Positions 60,720 through 64,000 of a stretch of DNA of 64,000 bases are shown in pieces. This stretch comes from Arthrinium phaeospermum. Its lineage: Eukaryota > Ascomycota > Sordariomycetes > Amphisphaeriales > Apiosporaceae. Every line of letters starts with the position of its first letter. The first letter of the stretch is position 1. Location of the stretch: assembly GCA_006503535.1 (NCBI GenBank), contig QYRS01000005.1, positions 1,302,001 through 1,366,000 of the forward strand. Direction: 5' to 3'. The notes below the pieces were generated by a model. It worked only from the letters and a program-made list of their open reading frames with translations, had not been told where the DNA came from and made no database searches. The position numbers and the translations under genes were made by a program.

Positions 60720-62898
60720 TCACTGCCCTCCTCCTCTTCCTCTTCCTCTTCCTCCTCGCCACGGCCGCCTGATAGACACTCCTTGCCTCCGCTGTTGTCG
60801 ACTCCGTTGATACCGACGCTGCTGCTCCTCTAGCTCCGCAATGCGCGCATCGAGCTCCTCGTCCCTAGCCTCTCGCGCCCGACGAGCCGCGAGCTCCCTC
60901 TCAAACTCCGCCTGGAGCGGCGAGACGCGCCTTGCCGTCAAGGGCGTTTCCGCCCGAGGACCCTCGCGAACCGTTACCGCTGGCCCCCGATTGGCCACGG
61001 GCTGCCGATGTCGGTCCCGGCTCCGGGATCTGGATGCTATGGGGGCGCCGCCTACTGTTCTGGGCTTCTTGCTGGTACTCAGCGATGCTCGCCGGCACCG
61101 TGACCATGGAAGAGGGCCGCACGCGCTGGAGAGGCACATCATGGCTTCGGGTGGTCTGCGTGCGGAGCGGTAGGCTCTGGTAGAACTGCTCCTCCCGGGG
61201 GCTGAAAGCCCGCTCGGTAGCTTGCTCCGAAGGCGCCCGTGGTACTGGCGCACCTCCTTCGGGCTCTGTGTACGACAGGCGCGAGTTGACGTTGCGCTGA
61301 TAAACGTACTGCTCCTGGAGCAGACGGCTAAGGCCTTCCATCAGCGGTACAAGGGATTGGAGCCAGATGTCGCCGTTCCTCTCGAGTCGGCGCAGTCGTT
61401 TCTCTCATGTCGCGGTGGCGTTGTTCGCGTAGGTCATCGTACCGTTGCATCAGGACCCGCTCACGCGATGGCATTTCCGAGACTTTTGGCGTCGGTTGCT
61501 GCTGTTGCGAGAGCTGCTCCGAAGAGGCTTGCGCTATCTCCCGTGCCCTTTTAGCTTGTTCGCGCTGTGTCCGGCGCTCCCTGCGCCGTGGACGAAATAC
61601 GGTCTGAGCCTTAACAAATCGCTGCAGGACGAGATGACGCGGTTTCGGGACGGAGGCTTCCCAACGGCTGATGTGGCGCCGGAAATGGAACCGCCGGACA
61701 GTCTGTCGGCCGTACGCTGGGAGGGGGCCTGACAACGATGGGTATCGAGGAGTACGCCTGCGCTGTCTGGGCATCGTACACCTTGGCTCGGATCCAAGCG
61801 AACCCAACGAGCCAATACTCTCCGCCACCCGACCCCCGGGCGCTGTACATTCTCGGCCTGGATGGACTGTGGTTCCCGCTTTGGCTAGGGATAAACGGGC
61901 TGAGCGGTCCAAGTATATCATCTATAGGCCTTGTCACATCTGCTATTTGCTTCCCTTTCTTGCTGGATCCTCTTGGCGGCGGGGGGAACACAAATCGACC
62001 CTGGGATCCGACACCAGGAAGAGGACCAATTTGGATACTCTGTCCCGCAGAAGGCTCTTCGCGCGGACTTTGAGGGGGTAGATCTGCTGCCTGGTTTCTT
62101 TTCTATGCGCCCAAATGGAGAAAGTCTGTATGCAGACTCACCACCAGCCAGCCTTTCCTCTTCCCCCGTACTGTCTTTTCATCTTTTGAAGAACTCGGCG
62201 TGTGTCTAGATTCCCAAAATCTTTGATCGAGGACCCCTGCTGCGCTGACGGCGGAGGCGGGTCCTGTCGGGGAGGCGGCGGGGCACGGAGGGCTGCAAGT
62301 CGGTCTTGCGGTATGGATGAGTTGTGCGATTGCGAGGTTGGCTCAGACATGAATGATTCACGGTCCTCTTCGACTGGCCTCAGAACGGTTACAGTGCCTC
62401 GCTCTCCCGTGGATGTGCGTGGGTCCGAACCTCGCCTCGATCTCCCGCACCAGGTCTAAACCGGAGGTATCGAATACCGGATACTGGGTGGGAGGGTCTG
62501 GACCAAAGTGTGTATATTCCAGGGGGATAGAAATGGCGATGTGCCGATGTCCGCCCGTCGTCTGCCCAGCGATCGCTGTGTCGGGAAGCCTGATGAGGGG
62601 AGTCTTGCGTCTTTTCCTTCGGGACTTCCTCTTGCTTCGGAACTTTGAATTTCTTTTTCCACTTCTCATCCTCTGCGGAGGAAAGGCTGAAGTTGTCTGG
62701 GACCGACATGTAATTGTCAGGCGGCGGAGTGCGTCGGAGGAACTCGAGCATGTCCAGCAAGTCATTCTCTCGGCCGGTCTCGCCCAGGAGTTCGCGAAAC
62801 TGCCCTCCCGAACGGCCACCAGACTTGCTAAGCCGCACCGGCGGTGTATCCGCACGACGCGGCTCTGGCTTCGTCCCATGTTGTGCTTGACCAGACAT
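60720..62898 (-). pseudogene. Unrecognised low-complexity protein gene, several frame changes
   Basis: The start at 62898 (MSGQAQHGTKPEPRR) leads into convincing coding text: FRELLGETGRENDLLDMLEF, then in a second frame PPTQYPVFDTSGLDLVREIE, then MSEPTSQSHNSS in a third. A probable intron follows (donor GTGAGT near 62140). More coding text is GKQIADVTRPIDDILGPLS, RERVLMQRYDDLREQ, MEGLSRLLQEQYVYQ and AEFERELAARRAREA, ending in an Arg/Gly-rich tail before the stop at 60720. Each change fits one extra base (or two missing); the clearest is the three-T run at 61399-61401, an AAA where AA is expected. The product would be a charged, partly coiled-coil, disordered protein of about 650-700 aa. I do not recognise it. 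It may be a decayed gene, or an intact gene with consensus errors like sen1 next to it. Confidence 0.5.
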
Positions 62899-63318
62899 GG
62901 ACCATATTATGGAGATGAGAGAACGAGGAAAAGCAATCAGTCTTCCATCTCGACTCCTACGCCTGTCGCTTGTGTGCACGACGATTTCGCGGTCGACTTT
63001 GATCCCAGGATTGCGACGCGCCACCTCGGGCTCCATCACAGAAAAGTGTCGTCGGGAAGCCGTTCATAGCCTGGGCTCTGAACCTTATTGGGTAATATGA
63101 CTTTTTGGTGAGCGACGTGATGCGATCATGCTTGTTGGAGGTTCGAGGAACTTAAGGCCAACTCCGCATGCACATGGCGGACCGAGACGCAACAGACAAA
63201 GACAGATGGGACGAACGAGGATCGAGAAGTGCGCAAAAGGATTGGATGGGACGACCCAAGACTTCTTGAAGGCCATTGTTGTCCCGCGAAGGGACTGCCC
63301 GGGGGCGCGGCTCGCTGG
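62899..63318. other. Region upstream of the frame-broken gene
   Basis: Probably the promoter and leader of the minus-strand gene starting at 62898. No independent gene is seen. Confidence 0.4.
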
Positions 63319-63816
63319 CAAGCCACGTTGGCTTGGTTGGCGGCAGAGAAGCAATACGCGTTGAGATGCCCAGACACTGGAAGGCCGAAAACCTACAACC
63401 ACCACCAAAGCCCAGGACGATGGAATCAGTCCATCCACGGATTGGGAAGTGACGCAGTAGTGTCGACCACAAGCGCAAGGGACAATGCATCCCCCGACCC
63501 GGATCAGGCATAGCAGGTAGGCTGGGGAGGCCTGATACCGAGCTACTATCGACAAGATTCAAGCCCAAGCCACGTTGGCTTGGTTGGCGGCAGAGAAGCA
63601 ATACGCGTTGAGATGCCCAGACACTGGAAGGGACCGAAAACCTACAACCACCACCAAAGCCCAGGACGATGGAATCAGTCCATCCACGGATTGGGAAGTG
63701 ACGCAGTAGTGTCGACCACAAGCGCAAGGGACAATGCATCCCCCGACCCGGATCAGGCATAGCAGGTAGGCTGGGGAGGCCTGATACCGAGCTACTATCG
63801 ACAAGATTCAAGCCCA
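63319..63816 (+). repeat. 247/249-bp direct tandem duplication
   Basis: The sequence starting CAAGCCACGTTGGCTTGG occurs at 63319 and again at 63566. The two copies run side by side to about 63816. By eye they are identical apart from a 2-bp difference (CTGGAAGGCCG against CTGGAAGGGACCG). Such near-identity means a very recent duplication, or an assembly artefact near the contig end. Confidence 0.9.
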
Positions 63817-64000
63817 GTCCGAATTGGCCGAGATGAGGATCTTTGGGTGCAGAGGCTAGCGCAACCCCGAGTCTGTAGCGGTAACAACGGGCGGCACGCC
63901 TCGACAAACCACCAGACAGGCAGTTTTGTCTGTCAATCTTCTGCAGCTCTTGCATCCTCGAGCCTTGCGAGACATTGCTGCGTCGCGTCCCATTGTGAGA
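63817..64000. other. Window end, no feature seen
   Basis: Short unique sequence after the tandem duplication; nothing coding is supported. Confidence 0.4.

Noticed and set aside
63152..63955. 267-codon minus-strand frame over the window end
   Set aside because: It exists because the 247-bp duplication repeats an open stretch; no ATG context, splice signals or family motif.

Overview
The window is nuclear DNA of a filamentous ascomycete (Pezizomycotina, most likely Sordariomycetes). Short introns of about 50-170 bp with GTAAGT/GTATGT-like donors and CTAAC-like branch sites fit this. So do a con-6-type conidiation gene, GPI-anchored cell-wall hydrolases with Ser/Thr-rich tails, and a 7-kb AT-rich block with the signature of repeat-induced point mutation (RIP). 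I cannot name the species.

Layout. 0-9.2 kb: a C2-domain cytokinesis protein of the Inn1/Fic1 type (minus), a three-exon con-6 gene (minus) and a TMEM234/UPF0546 membrane protein (plus). 10.3-13.9 kb: two small secreted proteins of unknown function, set in long gene-poor spacers. 15.3-21.2 kb: fimbrin, then an ARE-type sterol O-acyltransferase (both plus). 21.4-25.1 kb: a divergent oxidoreductase pair, an extended SDR (minus) and an FAD monooxygenase (plus). 25.4 kb: an intron-containing tRNA-Ser(GCU). 25.9-36.7 kb: a GPI-anchored GH16 glucanase and a GPI-anchored GH18 chitinase (both minus) flank an MFS transporter (plus). The two hydrolases share an unusual Cys-containing tail module. 39.7-40.8 kb: a pirin with an N-terminal hydrophobic segment (minus).

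41.116-48.269 kb: an AT-rich, RIP-saturated element bounded by 40-bp terminal inverted repeats and a TA target duplication. It holds no open frame of useful length. 50.1-52.0 kb: a single-exon endonuclease III-like DNA glycosylase. 53.1-59.5 kb: a Sen1-type RNA/DNA helicase whose helicase domain is broken by four clear single-base deletions. 60.7-62.9 kb: an unrecognised low-complexity gene on the minus strand that needs several frame changes to be read. The last kilobase holds a 247/249-bp tandem duplication.

Functionally, most genes are housekeeping: cytokinesis, actin bundling, sterol ester storage, base-excision repair and transcription termination. The accessory flavour comes from the wall-remodelling pair, the two small secreted proteins, the SDR/FMO pair and the dead transposon. 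The best candidates for novelty are the RIP-saturated TIR element, the shared GH16/GH18 surface module, and the cluster of frame breaks between 57 and 63 kb. The last may be consensus error rather than biology.
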